From: Bryobacterales bacterium
GTDB lineage: Bacteria > Acidobacteriota > Terriglobia > Bryobacterales > Bryobacteraceae
Length of the DNA: 35,341 bases
Assembly: GCA_003135055.1 (NCBI GenBank)
Contig: PLDF01000203.1
Coordinates: forward strand, 1 to 35,341
Direction: 5' to 3'
This document shows positions 1 to 8,471 of the stretch, piece by piece. Position 1 is the first letter of the stretch. The number at the start of each line of letters is the position of its first letter. A program made the translations under genes and the position numbers. The notes under the pieces were generated by a model. That model saw nothing but the letters and a program-made list of their open reading frames with translations, was not told where the DNA came from and did not search any database.

Positions 1-2
1 CA

Positions 3-338
3 TCCGTACTTTGTTGCAGTTGTTTGCGGACCCAGAGCCCCGGGAGGCCGCTGCGGACACTCTACGCATTTTACCCGCTCCGCTCGGCAGTCCTATTGAT
101 CGGGGGCGAAAAGACCGGCGACGACCGCTGGTATGAGAAGTTTGTGCCGGTCGCGGACCAGCTTCTTGAACGAAACCTGCTTGAACTCAGGAAGGAGGGA
201 AACATCCAATGCCTACTCGTAATTTTCGCGAATTGCTGGAAGCGATGCCGGCTGACCGGCAGCGGAAAATCGAGAAACGGTTCCAAGAGAGCATGGAGGC
301 TATGCCACTCGATCAATTGCGAAAGGCGCAGGAGATGA
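3..338 (+). CDS. RelE/HigB-like toxin (phage Gp49-like), 5' part missing
   Basis: This is the C-terminal part of a toxin that in this family acts as a translation-dependent mRNA endonuclease. The stretch around GGEKTGDDRWYEKFVP closely matches the second copy in this window (GGDKTGDDRWYEKNVP, toxin at 23402-23779). Recognisable similarity begins near base 24; codons 3-23 do not resemble the paralogue, so the N-terminal half is either upstream of the window or lost. The frame does not stop near the antitoxin start, as the paralogue does. It runs about 130 bases into the antitoxin gene, which suggests a lost stop codon or a degenerate gene. The XRE antitoxin follows directly. The family assignment is fairly secure; whether the gene is intact cannot be judged. 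Confidence 0.6.
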   Translation, partial: SVLCCSCLRTQSPGRPLRTLYAFYPLRSAVLLIGGEKTGDDRWYEKFVPVADQLLERNLLELRKEGNIQCLLVIFANCWKRCRLTGSGKSRNGSKRAWRLCHSINCERRRR

Positions 339-526
339 CGCAGTTGCAACTCGCCGAAATCCTCGGCGTCAATCAGGGAGAGGTCTCGAAGATTGAGCAC
401 CGGTCCGACATCTGCGTCAGCACACTGGCCGAATACATCGAAGCTATGGGCGGTCGGCTCGAGATCCGGGCGGTGTTCGAAGATCGAGAGGTGCGGATCA
501 CTCAGTTCGAGCAGTTGGCAGGCTAA
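209..526 (+). CDS. XRE-family antitoxin of a HigBA-like pair
   Basis: A 105-residue helix-turn-helix protein, the expected antitoxin and autorepressor of the preceding toxin. The HTH lies around residues 35-65, with the pattern MTQLQLAEILGVNQGEVSKI. It is followed by a C-terminal segment containing EAMGGRLEIRAVF. The antitoxin at 23754-24071 has exactly the same length and the same layout (EAMGGRLEMYAVF), so the two pairs are paralogous. The ATG is preceded by a strong ribosome binding site, AGGAGGG at 192-198. About 280 bases without a recognisable gene follow. Function is inferred from the family and the gene order. Confidence 0.85.
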   Translation: MPTRNFRELLEAMPADRQRKIEKRFQESMEAMPLDQLRKAQEMTQLQLAEILGVNQGEVSKIEHRSDICVSTLAEYIEAMGGRLEIRAVFEDREVRITQFEQLAG

Positions 527-809
527 GACGGCGCCCCAGAGCCAGGACCTCTTACGCGGAGAGTGATCGCGCCCTGGGACCGGGAAGGCTGGGGCCGCCA
601 AGTTTGCCTTCGTTTGCAAGCCACTCCGGCGGCAATGCGACAAACGAGCAAAGTGGATGTGTAAGCGCTTCAGCGTAAGGGAGGCTCTATAATCCGCCAA
701 ACATCAGCAGGGCGTTTTGAGTCCGCTTGCCCAAGAGAGCATATCCGGCGCTGGCTTTGGCCGGACCAAACAGATGGGCTAAAATACAATTAAACGGAGA
801 AACGCATTC

Positions 810-1616
810 TTGACAATAGCGGAACTTGTTCCCAGCGCCGACGACCTCCTCGCTCTCGAAACCGAAGAGCTGGCCGGCGTGCTACTTGAACATCTCAACG
901 CGACCTGTCCGAGTGATCCAAGCCCTCAAACAAACGCCGATCAACCGCACCGTCATAACTTCTTCATCGGACTGCGTAGTTACCCGACTGCGAGCAGCCA
1001 GATTAACTATCGAGTGGCACTTGCTCTGATGGAGGCATGGTCATGGTTGGAACGCGAAAACTTTATGGCTGTTCGCGCCGGCTTCAACGGCGCTGAGGAC
1101 TATTTCATCACCCGCCGCGGGAGACGAGTGAAGTCCCGTACGGGGCTGGACTCGTATCGAAAGGCAAACCTTCTGCCCAGGGCCAGGCTTCATCCGTCGA
1201 TCGCTGAAAGGGTCTACCCCGCGTTTCTCTGGGGTGAGTACGATACAGCAATCTTCCAGGCTTTCCGTGAAGTGGAAGTCGCTGTGCGTGACGCTGGGAA
1301 GTATCCGCCCGATACCGTCGGGATGAGGCTCATGCGAGAAGCGTTTCGCCCCGCGCAAGGAGCCGGGGCACCCGGTCCGCTCACAGATACCGTTCTGCCT
1401 GTGGCTGAGCAAGAGGGCATGATGAACCTATTCGTAGGCGCAATAGGGCTCTACAATTACAAGAACCCTCAGAGCCACCGGAATGTCCCTGCAGAGGCTC
1501 TGGATGCAGCAGAGGTCATCATTTTCGCCAGCCATCTCCTGCGCCTAGTAGACAGGCGCGCCGGGTTGGTCTCGGAGACAAGGGCGCTGTCGTTCCTTAA
1601 TTACACATCGCTTTGA
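810..1616 (+). CDS. TIGR02391 (Ymh) family protein, HEPN-like
   Basis: A 268-residue protein whose C-terminal half (about residues 125-260) matches the TIGR02391/Ymh family, which is often found near phage, plasmid and restriction loci. Family hallmarks seen are LHPSIAERVYPAFLWGEYD and the late motif YKNPQSHRN. The latter resembles the HEPN RNase motif R-x4-H, but here the first residue is lysine (K-x4-H). The N-terminal half is not recognised. The start is TTG at 810, preceded by ACGGAGA at 794-800 and by a possible -10 box TACAAT at 785-790. A role in abortive infection or RNA cleavage is inference from the fold family; no catalytic claim can be made because the arginine is replaced. Confidence 0.75.
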   Translation: MTIAELVPSADDLLALETEELAGVLLEHLNATCPSDPSPQTNADQPHRHNFFIGLRSYPTASSQINYRVALALMEAWSWLERENFMAVRAGFNGAEDYFITRRGRRVKSRTGLDSYRKANLLPRARLHPSIAERVYPAFLWGEYDTAIFQAFREVEVAVRDAGKYPPDTVGMRLMREAFRPAQGAGAPGPLTDTVLPVAEQEGMMNLFVGAIGLYNYKNPQSHRNVPAEALDAAEVIIFASHLLRLVDRRAGLVSETRALSFLNYTSL

Positions 1617-1676
1617 CAAATTGCATGGGGAACTGCCGTGAGCTCGCCGGAGTTGGCCCTTGTCCGCCTCACTCTC

Positions 1677-2444
1677 CTACTTCCGTTCCCAACTCACTCG
1701 TAACTGGTCTTGCCCGTTGGTGGCATCCATCGCAATCTTATAAACCTGCTTACTGGCATCAAAGTATAAGTACATAGGTCCCGGTAAGTGGAGAAACCGC
1801 TCGTCGGCCTTGCCATCCATCTTCAACACGCCGCCTTCCCGGCTCATCACGGTTCCGGTGAATATAGCCGAACCCGAGCGCCCAATCTGAAATGTCACCG
1901 CGATGTTACTGCCGCGGTCGATAACCACGGTAACGGCGCCCAATGGAACCGGCGCCGCTTCGTTCAACGCCGCCTTGCCCGCCCCGCGGGCGGCGGACTG
2001 TATCGCATTGTTCGAGTTTATGCCGGGCGGCGTCTCCGAAGCGGCATTCCACGAGATACGCAGATCGTAGAGCCCCTCGCCCGCGGCGTTGTCGTGGATG
2101 AAGATCGTCGCCGTGAAGTCATTGCGCGCGGCGGGCTCCGCGACCAGTCTCACCTCGCCATGCCGCTTCTTCACCGTCATGGTGAACCCATCCACCATGC
2201 GCCCTGGGAGCGGCGCGCTGCATTCCGAGCCGTTGTCGCGCGCATCCGCGCCGGTGAGGGTGTGTACGCCGATCATGTCGCCGCGTAGCGAGACTTCTAC
2301 CTGCTGATCCACCATGAGCCGAATCTCGCATTGCGCTTTGCCGCGCGGAATCTTGGCATCCGTCATCGGCTTCGCATGGAATTGCACATCTGCGCCAGCA
2401 GGCAAAGCAAGAAGCAGCGGTAAGAATTTTAGATAAAGACGCAT
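1677..2444 (-). CDS. Secreted protein of unknown function
   Basis: A 255-residue protein beginning with a typical signal peptide (MRLYLKFLPLLLALPAGA), so it is probably exported. The remainder alternates short hydrophobic and polar stretches, as in beta-sandwich proteins, with no motif I can name. It lies 94 bases downstream of the ADOP permease gene on the same strand and could share its transcript. The end (QDQLRVSWERK) is clean. The protein looks intact and has the base composition of its neighbours. Function unknown. Confidence 0.75.
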   Translation of the reverse strand: MRLYLKFLPLLLALPAGADVQFHAKPMTDAKIPRGKAQCEIRLMVDQQVEVSLRGDMIGVHTLTGADARDNGSECSAPLPGRMVDGFTMTVKKRHGEVRLVAEPAARNDFTATIFIHDNAAGEGLYDLRISWNAASETPPGINSNNAIQSAARGAGKAALNEAAPVPLGAVTVVIDRGSNIAVTFQIGRSGSAIFTGTVMSREGGVLKMDGKADERFLHLPGPMYLYFDASKQVYKIAMDATNGQDQLRVSWERK

Positions 2445-2538
2445 GTCCGGATGTCACCTGTTACCGCGACCGCGAGTTGGCTGCTATCGTGAAACCGCTT
2501 GCCGACGCGCGCGGCTCCGATCAGAGCCACGGTCCGCC

Positions 2539-4890
2539 CTACTCCCACCGTAGCGCAATCGAAGGGTCCACGCGGCTGGCCCGTTGCGCCGGAACGTATG
2601 ACGCCACCGCGGCTACCGCCAGCATCAGCGCCGCCACCGCTGCAATGGTCGCCGGGCCGGACGATCCGGCTTCGAATACCAGGCTCGCCATTACCCGCCG
2701 CAGCGCGAAGGCGCCCGCGATGCCGACCGCCATTCCCATCGCGCTCAACTTCAACGCGTAGCCCACCACCATGCCGCGGACTTCGCGCGCGTCCGCACCC
2801 AGCGCCATGCGGATGCCGATCTCCCGCGTGCGTTGGCCCACCATCCACGCCATCACGCCATAAATTCCCACCGCCGCCAGCGCCAGCGCCAGGCCCGCAA
2901 ACGCCGCCAGCAGCGCCATGGTCCATCTGCGCGAGCGCGCCGATTCGTCGAGCACTTCGTCCATCGTGCTTACATCGGACACCGGGACCTCGCCATCTAT
3001 GGCGTGGATTTCGCGGCGGGCGACCGATGCCAGCGCGCTCAGATGCCCCGCCGCGCGAACCACCACGTAATCGGCAGCCGGCGCCGGGAAGTACATGTCG
3101 AGAGTCGGCTCGGAATCGAGCCCGAATTGCTTCACGTCGCCTACCACGCCGACGATGGTGGACCACTGCGGCTTCGGTCCCCACGGACCGGTAATGAACT
3201 GAATTCCCACCGGGTCGCGAGGCCAGAAGCGGCGCGCCATGGTTTCGTTGATGATCACCACGGGCGCTGTGTAATCTTTCGGCGTGAACGCGCGGCCGGA
3301 GCGCAACGGAATCCGCATGGCGCGGAAATAATCCGGCGTCACGAAGCGCAACTGCGCGGCGGGCAGCGCGTTGGCGTCGATCAGCGGACTGCCCGGGACG
3401 TTGAATCGCGAAGCGTTGGCGCGGTTGGCGGCCAGAGGCAAAGTGTTTGACGCCGCCACGCTTTCGACGCCCGGCAATGTCCGTAGCCGTTCGTCAATAC
3501 GCCGGAACAGCGAGGCGTCGTCGCGCGAGGGCGGAATGGAAAGCCGTAGCGAGAGCACGCCGTGCGGGTCGAAACCCGGGTCCACATGCATCAGGCGCAC
3601 GAAGCTCTGCACCAGCGTTCCCGCTCCCGCCGCGAGGATGAGCGCGAACGCGAATTCGGCCACCACCAACGCGCCGCGCATGCGCCTTGACCCGCCGCCC
3701 GCAATCGACGCCGATTTGATGGCGGTGACCGGGTCGGCCGCGAACGCCTGCAATGCCGGAATCAATCCGAACAGCGCCGCCGTTCCCAGCGAAATCGCCA
3801 GCAGGAACCACAGCACGGCCGAATCGAGCGGCGCCGGAACGGGTGAAAACCGCGCCACGCTGAGCTTCGCAGTCAGCAACCCCAGGCCGCCGCCCATCGC
3901 CGAAAGCAGCAGGCTTTCCGCCAGTAATTGCCGCATGAGCCGCCCTGCGCTCGCGCCCAGCGCGGTTCGCAGCGCCATCTCTTTGGTGCGCGACGCCGCG
4001 CGTGAAAGCAGCAGGTTGGCCACATTGGTACACGCGATCAGCAGCACCAGCGTGACTGCGCCCAGCAGCATCAGCAGCGCCGGCCGCAGCTTGGCCGTGA
4101 GATCTTCCTGCAGTCCATATGCGTTCATGCCCCAGCCATGGCTGGTCTTCGGATTCTCGGCCGCGAGCCGGCGCGAAAGGCCGCCGACGCGCTGCGTGAC
4201 GCCGCCGAGCGCGACGCCGTCGCGCAACCGCGCAACGAATCCCAACGAATGGCGGACGGGGTTGGTAAGCTCATCGCCCATCAACGGGCCTTTGGGAATC
4301 CACAGATCGGCCCAATCCGGAAACGCGAAATCGCGCGGCATCACGCCCGCCACGGCATACTCTTCCCCGTTCATGCGAATCGATTTCCCCGCAATCTCCG
4401 GATCGCCCGCGAAACGCGTCCGCCACAGGCTATTGCTGAGCACGACGGTGTTGGGCGCGTCGGATTCCGTGAATGCGCGGCCCAGGGCGGGCGCGGCGCC
4501 AAGCAGAGGAAACAGGCTGGCGGAAACCGAATCGGCATGGACTTCCACGGTTTCGCCGGCCGTGCCGCCCGCGCCGGCCGTGCTGGTGAGCGGCAGGTTC
4601 TGCGGTACCGAGCGATACCAGGCGCTGCCGCTAAACAGATCCCTCTGCTGCTGCCAGGCGGTCAGTTCCGCCGGAGAGATGCCGATCTTTTCGAACTGCG
4701 GGCGGTACGAATCCCAGATGGCGATCAATCGCGCGGGCTCGCGAAACGGCAGCGGCTTCAGAATCACCGCGTGAACCAGGCTGAAGATTGCGGTGTTGGC
4801 GCCGATGCCGAGCGCCAGCGTCAGCACCGCCGTAGCCGTGAAGCCCGGCGATTTGCGGAGAGTGCGGACGGCGAATTTGAGATCGTTCAT
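2539..4890 (-). CDS. ABC transporter permease, ADOP family
   Basis: This 783-residue inner-membrane protein is an Acidobacterial Duplicated Orphan Permease, with two MacB/FtsX-type units in one chain. The first unit opens with [20 protein letters not shown] (one membrane helix), then a MacB periplasmic core domain, then three helices around residues 270-385 with the FtsX sequence [20 protein letters not shown]. The second unit repeats the plan and ends with [20 protein letters not shown] and [20 protein letters not shown]. The length is usual for the family (about 800). No ATPase gene adjoins it, as expected for orphans. The ATG is preceded by GAGAGG. The substrate is not known for this family; export or macrolide resistance would be speculation. 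Confidence 0.93.
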   Translation of the reverse strand: MNDLKFAVRTLRKSPGFTATAVLTLALGIGANTAIFSLVHAVILKPLPFREPARLIAIWDSYRPQFEKIGISPAELTAWQQQRDLFSGSAWYRSVPQNLPLTSTAGAGGTAGETVEVHADSVSASLFPLLGAAPALGRAFTESDAPNTVVLSNSLWRTRFAGDPEIAGKSIRMNGEEYAVAGVMPRDFAFPDWADLWIPKGPLMGDELTNPVRHSLGFVARLRDGVALGGVTQRVGGLSRRLAAENPKTSHGWGMNAYGLQEDLTAKLRPALLMLLGAVTLVLLIACTNVANLLLSRAASRTKEMALRTALGASAGRLMRQLLAESLLLSAMGGGLGLLTAKLSVARFSPVPAPLDSAVLWFLLAISLGTAALFGLIPALQAFAADPVTAIKSASIAGGGSRRMRGALVVAEFAFALILAAGAGTLVQSFVRLMHVDPGFDPHGVLSLRLSIPPSRDDASLFRRIDERLRTLPGVESVAASNTLPLAANRANASRFNVPGSPLIDANALPAAQLRFVTPDYFRAMRIPLRSGRAFTPKDYTAPVVIINETMARRFWPRDPVGIQFITGPWGPKPQWSTIVGVVGDVKQFGLDSEPTLDMYFPAPAADYVVVRAAGHLSALASVARREIHAIDGEVPVSDVSTMDEVLDESARSRRWTMALLAAFAGLALALAAVGIYGVMAWMVGQRTREIGIRMALGADAREVRGMVVGYALKLSAMGMAVGIAGAFALRRVMASLVFEAGSSGPATIAAVAALMLAVAAVASYVPAQRASRVDPSIALRWE

Positions 4891-4931
4891 CAGTTACCTC
4901 TCGTAGCGCAAGCACTCGTGCTGGTGGAGAG

Positions 4932-4979
4932 AGCCGCCTGAAAGGCGGCTGCAGCCAGGATTGGCTGCCCCACAAAGCG
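4932..4979. repeat. REP-like double-hairpin element, copy 1
   Basis: A 48-base element made of two adjacent palindromes: AGCCGCCT-GAA-AGGCGGCT (8-bp stem) and GCAGCCA-GGAT-TGGCTGC (7-bp stem). The same element occurs in the opposite orientation at 33401-33448 with only two mismatches in 48 bases. It lies between the permease and the TPR gene, both on the minus strand. A dispersed extragenic palindromic repeat is the simplest reading; it could also act on mRNA ends. Confidence 0.85.
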
Positions 4980-5018
4980 CTTTTGTCCCACCGGCAAGCT
5001 TTTGGACACTGTCTGACC

Positions 5019-6527
5019 TTAACCTCGGTGATACGGCGCGGCAAGATACCTCTTCGATTCCTGCGCCGCATCCGATTGCGGCGCGTACGCGATGGCCTTT
5101 TTGTAAAACGTGAGCGCCTGCGCGCGCTGGCCCTTCATATCGTAGATCTGCCCGATGCGCAGATAGGCGGAGACGCCCGTGTTCAGGTCCACTTCGCCGG
5201 ACGCCGCCGCCACTTTCGTCAGGTTATCGAGCGCCTGGTCCAGATCGCGATACCAGAACTGGATGATGCCTTCCTGAAAGTAAATCTTCTCCCAAGGCAC
5301 CCGGTCGTACCCTGGCGCGTGGCTCCGCTTCAGGCGCGCCACCTCTTCCACGGCTTCTATCGAATGCGCCTTATCGCCCGACATGCTGTACATCTGCGAA
5401 AGCTCGAGGCGCAGAATGAAATTGCGCGGGTAACGGCGAATCAAATCGACCACCAGCGGAACCACAAGCTGAGGCTTGTTCTCGCGGCGGTAAAGCGCGC
5501 CCAACAGAATCTGCGCGTCAGTGCGGTCGGTCTCGCCATGCTCGGCCACATCTTTCACCAGACGGATGCCCTTTTCCTTATCGCCGTGGATGCCGATCAG
5601 GAAGCCAAGCATACGGAATTGCAGCGGCAAGCTGCCCACAATGTAATCGTCCAGACCCTCTACCAGGCGCGCATCCACGTTGTTCGGTTGGAATTCCTCC
5701 ACGCGGCTGCACGCGTGACGCGCACTGGTGGCGTCGCGCAGCGAATCGTGCCAGGCCTTCTTGACTACCCAATAGAAGTTGGAGCGCAGACCGTAGGAAA
5801 CGCCCATGGCGTAAAGCGCGGCTGTGTCCTTGGGGTTTTTGGCGAGACTCGCCTGCGCCAGCGCGAGGGCCTTGGAGATTTCGTCCAGAAAGCGTTTTTC
5901 GGTTTCGGGCGAAGGGTTCATCTTCGGCCGGCGCAGAAAGGAATTGTTGCCGTTGACCATTTCGCTTTCGAGGGCGCCGTTACGGAACATTTCCTGGAAC
6001 ACCAGGCACTGCGCCACATGGTTGTGCATCTCGGGGTCTGTCGGATTCTGCGCGACGGCCTTCGAGAAATCGGCGATGGCCTCCGGATATTCCAGATTGT
6101 AGAAATGGTCGAAGCCCCGGTCCACCAGCGAGCCCACCAGCGAGGTCTGAGCCAACAGTGGGAGGGCCAGCACAGCGCTAAACACCAGTGCGCCGGGCAA
6201 CCGCTTGCTTACGGGGCGCCCTCTGGGCCCGGCTCCGATCACCGACGCGCGATCGATTCGGAAATTAACGCCGCGGCGGTTAAAGTCGTCCACCATTACA
6301 ATGAGGTCGCGCACGCTGCGGGCCAGGCGGTCGAGTTTCCACACAATAAGCGTGTCGCCGGCGTGCAACCTTTTCAGGCAACGGAGCAGGGCAGGGCGCT
6401 TGGCCGCCGCTCGGGAGAGCTCATCCTTGAAAATGTTTTTCTTCTCAACCCCGGCGCGTTGCAACGCTTTCAACTGCATGTCGGCGTTCCGATCGATAGT
6501 CGATATCCGGGCGCAGCCGTACTTCAT
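5019..6527 (-). CDS. Secreted TPR protein in a frame fused to a resolvase fragment
   Basis: One uninterrupted 502-codon frame with two unrelated parts. Codons 1-90 are a serine-recombinase catalytic-domain fragment (separate entry). From about codon 107 comes a signal peptide (KRLPGALVFSAVLALPLLAQ), then a tetratricopeptide-repeat protein: YPEAIADFSKAVAQNPTDPE near 146-165 and ALTFYKKAIAYAPQSDAAQE near 474-493. An internal signal peptide would not work, so the mature protein is probably made from an internal start. The best candidate is GTG at 6242 (codon 96), giving MIGAGPRGRPVSKRLPGAL; no good ribosome binding site is visible. The role is probably a periplasmic scaffold; the partner is unknown. 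The chimeric frame looks like the scar of a transposition event. Confidence 0.8.
   Translation of the reverse strand: MKYGCARISTIDRNADMQLKALQRAGVEKKNIFKDELSRAAAKRPALLRCLKRLHAGDTLIVWKLDRLARSVRDLIVMVDDFNRRGVNFRIDRASVIGAGPRGRPVSKRLPGALVFSAVLALPLLAQTSLVGSLVDRGFDHFYNLEYPEAIADFSKAVAQNPTDPEMHNHVAQCLVFQEMFRNGALESEMVNGNNSFLRRPKMNPSPETEKRFLDEISKALALAQASLAKNPKDTAALYAMGVSYGLRSNFYWVVKKAWHDSLRDATSARHACSRVEEFQPNNVDARLVEGLDDYIVGSLPLQFRMLGFLIGIHGDKEKGIRLVKDVAEHGETDRTDAQILLGALYRRENKPQLVVPLVVDLIRRYPRNFILRLELSQMYSMSGDKAHSIEAVEEVARLKRSHAPGYDRVPWEKIYFQEGIIQFWYRDLDQALDNLTKVAAASGEVDLNTGVSAYLRIGQIYDMKGQRAQALTFYKKAIAYAPQSDAAQESKRYLAAPYHRG
6258..6527 (-). pseudogene. Serine recombinase (resolvase/invertase) N-terminal fragment
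   Basis: The first 90 codons of the fused frame match the start of Pin/Tn3-type serine recombinases. The pattern is CARIST with the nucleophile serine at residue 9, then DELSRAAAKRP, then GDTLIVWKLDRLARSVRDL and RGVNFR. The rest of the catalytic core, the long E-helix and the DNA-binding HTH (about 100 residues) are missing, so it cannot recombine on its own. It continues in frame into the TPR gene. The short tandem repeat at 6537-6565, just upstream of its start, may be a leftover recombination or operator site. Confidence 0.85.
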
Positions 6528-6536
6528 GCCCGATTA

Positions 6537-6565
6537 TGAAACATCAAGCCTGAAACATTCAAGCC
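6537..6565. repeat. Short tandem repeat upstream of the resolvase fragment
   Basis: TGAAACATCAAGCC is followed at once by TGAAACATTCAAGCC, two copies differing by one extra T. It lies 10 bases upstream of the first codon of the resolvase fragment (minus strand). The position fits an operator or a res-type subsite of the lost recombinase, but this is only inference from location. Confidence 0.6.
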
Positions 6566-6584
6566 CGCTGTTTACGGGGCTTCG

Positions 6585-6614
6585 CGTCGTGTTCCAGGTT
6601 CTACCCTTTGTGAA
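6585..6614. repeat. 30-bp direct repeat, copy 1
   Basis: This stretch matches 7789-7818 at 28 of 30 positions, in the same orientation; the shared core is CAGGTTCTACCCTTTGTGAA. It lies 23 bases beyond the stop of the minus-strand gene at 6637-7563. The second copy overlaps the last codons and stop of the minus-strand gene at 7805-8449. Confidence 0.85.
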
Positions 6615-6636
6615 ACACCAAAAGCCCGCAGCGAGC

Positions 6637-7563
6637 CTATTTGGTCGCCCCGAGCAACCTTTTGAGCCTCTCTAGCTCAGCCTCCAGCGCGGCTACCTCG
6701 GCCTCGTGCTCGCTTTTCGATTTCAACGCGTTCATGCCGGGGAATATCTCTGCCGCACTCGGAGCGACCGCAGTGAGGTTCTGCAGGATCACTACGGCCT
6801 TTTTTTTCCCGTAGTATTCATGCACGCTGAGTGCTGCATCATATTGCTTGAGGAATTCATCGCGGAGCGGGGCGTACTTTTGGAGCATGGCCTTGCACCT
6901 CGATCCACTCTGAAAAACTTTGACTGGGTGAATATCTCCAAGGAAGTATAAATAGTGTTCCTTATGCGTCATGGCCTCGGCAAGTGTGTAGAAATCTTTA
7001 AAGAGCTTTTGTTGCCGAATGCTATCCGATGCCGATCCCTTCCAGTCGATGAAAGTGAACTCCGCTATACGGCGATCTGTTTCTAAATCGAACGGCTTCC
7101 CGGTATTAGCCGCTCCGAGACTGATGCTCTCGACGACTTCATCGTTATCGAGAATTTCCGGCAGGCACAGAAGCATGCCGACCGCGTGAACGACCACATC
7201 AATCTGCGCCGCAGCGCGTTTGACATTCACTGCAGCGCGTAAGAGGGCAAGCGAAACCCGCTCTTGGCCAACGAGATCATTGAGCGCGCCTTTGGTGCAG
7301 CTCGCGGCGGCGACTTCCAGTTGCGCAATCCGTCCTTTTAGATCAGTTACCCTTGAAGCGTGCCACTTCGGCAAACGCGTCAAGTAAAGTGTCGTCTGGC
7401 ATCCCTCATCCTTGCACAAAGGACCCTTTCGGCCCGTGATAAAATTAACTGCGTCATTTTGGAGGTCTAGATGTTCCTCATATATGCCTGGGCACTCATC
7501 GTTGTACCGATCGGGATCGTGGGAATAGTCGTCAAGTCGATTGCAAATTATCTGCGAGATCAA
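6637..7563 (-). CDS. Hypothetical protein with C-terminal coiled coil
   Basis: The frame is 308 codons long, but its first 31 codons overlap the small plus-strand gene at 7471, so the true start is probably further in. TTG at 7383 or 7374 is possible; neither has a clear ribosome binding site, and there is no ATG before the middle. I do not recognise the family. The middle (about residues 145-235) has AEFTFIDWKG and QQKLFKDFYTLAEA followed by KEHYLYFLGD. The E-x-F and DWKG pattern faintly recalls a nuclease-like core but is not enough to name one. The last 30 residues (EAEVAALEAELERLKRLLG) form a coiled coil. The gene stands between two copies of a 30-bp repeat. Confidence 0.6.
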   Translation of the reverse strand: MISQIICNRLDDYSHDPDRYNDECPGIYEEHLDLQNDAVNFITGRKGPLCKDEGCQTTLYLTRLPKWHASRVTDLKGRIAQLEVAAASCTKGALNDLVGQERVSLALLRAAVNVKRAAAQIDVVVHAVGMLLCLPEILDNDEVVESISLGAANTGKPFDLETDRRIAEFTFIDWKGSASDSIRQQKLFKDFYTLAEAMTHKEHYLYFLGDIHPVKVFQSGSRCKAMLQKYAPLRDEFLKQYDAALSVHEYYGKKKAVVILQNLTAVAPSAAEIFPGMNALKSKSEHEAEVAALEAELERLKRLLGATK

Positions 7564-7701
7564 GGAGAGGCACGGAAACGGGCAGAAGAACAGCGAGAGC
7601 GAGACCGGCGATGGCGCGAGCTTCTCGCTGATTTGGAATACCGTTATCCTACACTCCTAAGCCCAGACACAACTTGGGGCAAGGAGGGCCGGTACAGGTG
7701 A
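7471..7701 (+). CDS. Small single-pass membrane protein
   Basis: A 76-residue protein. Residues 3-27 form one hydrophobic helix (AWALIVVPIGIVGIVVK). They are followed by a strongly charged, probably helical tail (EARKRAEEQRERDRRWREL) and a short C-terminus. The ATG is preceded by a textbook ribosome binding site, GGAGG at 7461-7465, which supports a real gene even though it is divergent to and overlaps the frame at 6637-7563. It has no family I recognise. The layout (helix near the N-terminus, basic/acidic cytoplasmic tail) resembles small membrane anchors or phage-type accessory proteins. Confidence 0.6.
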   Translation: MFLIYAWALIVVPIGIVGIVVKSIANYLRDQGEARKRAEEQRERDRRWRELLADLEYRYPTLLSPDTTWGKEGRYR

Positions 7702-7788
7702 GAGTAAGAAAATGGGAAGAGTGCCCTTCCTGTTCTGGTCGCGGGCGGAACCTCTTCGGGCGCGGCGCACGAGGCCTCTAGCCACCTG

Positions 7789-7818
7789 CGGCGTGTTTCA
7801 GGTTCTACCCTTTGTGAA
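7789..7818. repeat. 30-bp direct repeat, copy 2
   Basis: Second copy of the repeat at 6585-6614 (28 of 30 identical). It overlaps the end of the minus-strand gene at 7805-8449 and supplies its last codons (VHKG, stop). The pair of repeats brackets a roughly 1.2-kb unit containing the minus-strand gene at 6637-7563 and the small plus-strand gene at 7471-7701. Confidence 0.85.
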
Positions 7819-8449
7819 CCGTGGCTGCTATCCGGACCAGATCGGCCGTGCTCGGAAACGAGGAGGTCTCCGACGTGCCGTCAACGAACAGAATTTTAGC
7901 TACGTTCCATTCGATCTCTACGTCTTCAAGCCTCGCACCTCGCAGGCCACGATAAGCCTTGAACGGCAGCATGTCAGTCGTGGTGGATTTCTGGCCACTC
8001 TTGATAGGCGTGAGCACCTTGAGGTCCGTATGCGCGACCTGATTGCCTAGCACATCTCGATACGTTACTCTTCCCTCGAAGGCGCGTACATCTTTGGGCG
8101 AACGATTCTCATAAGCGTAGTCCACCACTGCGTAGCCCAACGCCGAGTTTTCTTTTTCTTTGAGTCCGCACAAAGTCACGGCGATCATGGCACTTAGGGT
8201 CGCTTCCTTTGCCTTCTTCTCCTCGTCCACTCGCTCTAGCACATTTCTGACTGCTTTATACGCCGCGTAGGTGTCCGGCCACTCCCCGCAGCTTACTGGG
8301 TCGCTTTCTTCGTCGCTCAATAAAGGCTTAATAAAGGAGGCGACCAGGTGCTCAGAGATCCAGTGGTACGTGGCCACGTAGTCTCCGATGAAGTCCCTGG
8401 GCATCGGGATCATAGCAATTGCAAGCTTACCACTTCGTGGGGAAAACAC
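7805..8449 (-). CDS. Hypothetical protein
   Basis: A frame of up to 214 codons. The first codon (8449) is GTG; an ATG at 8413 (MIPMPRDFIGDYVATYHWIS) is an equally good start and neither has a clear ribosome binding site. The N-terminal half is helical. The C-terminal half (VTYRDVLGNQVAHTDLKVL and KILFVDGTSETSSF) looks like a small beta domain. No signal peptide and no family recognised. The last codons lie in a repeat shared with the region downstream of the gene at 6637. It is separated by 22 bases from the SprT-like gene upstream and may be cotranscribed with it. Confidence 0.6.
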   Translation of the reverse strand: MFSPRSGKLAIAMIPMPRDFIGDYVATYHWISEHLVASFIKPLLSDEESDPVSCGEWPDTYAAYKAVRNVLERVDEEKKAKEATLSAMIAVTLCGLKEKENSALGYAVVDYAYENRSPKDVRAFEGRVTYRDVLGNQVAHTDLKVLTPIKSGQKSTTTDMLPFKAYRGLRGARLEDVEIEWNVAKILFVDGTSETSSFPSTADLVRIAATVHKG

Positions 8450-8471
8450 AGCGGGCAGGGAGGGGGCCGGG

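Noticed and set aside
2499..4774. Several long plus-strand frames opposite the ADOP permease
   Set aside because: Low-complexity Arg/Pro/Ala-rich shadows of the permease gene.
4983..6539. 518-codon plus-strand frame opposite the TPR gene
   Set aside because: Arginine/histidine-rich shadow of a high-GC coding strand. The minus strand has clear TPR and resolvase motifs.
6585..7818. Integron-type cassette with attC sites
   Set aside because: The repeats lack the core-site pattern and long imperfect palindrome of attC, and there is no integron integrase.
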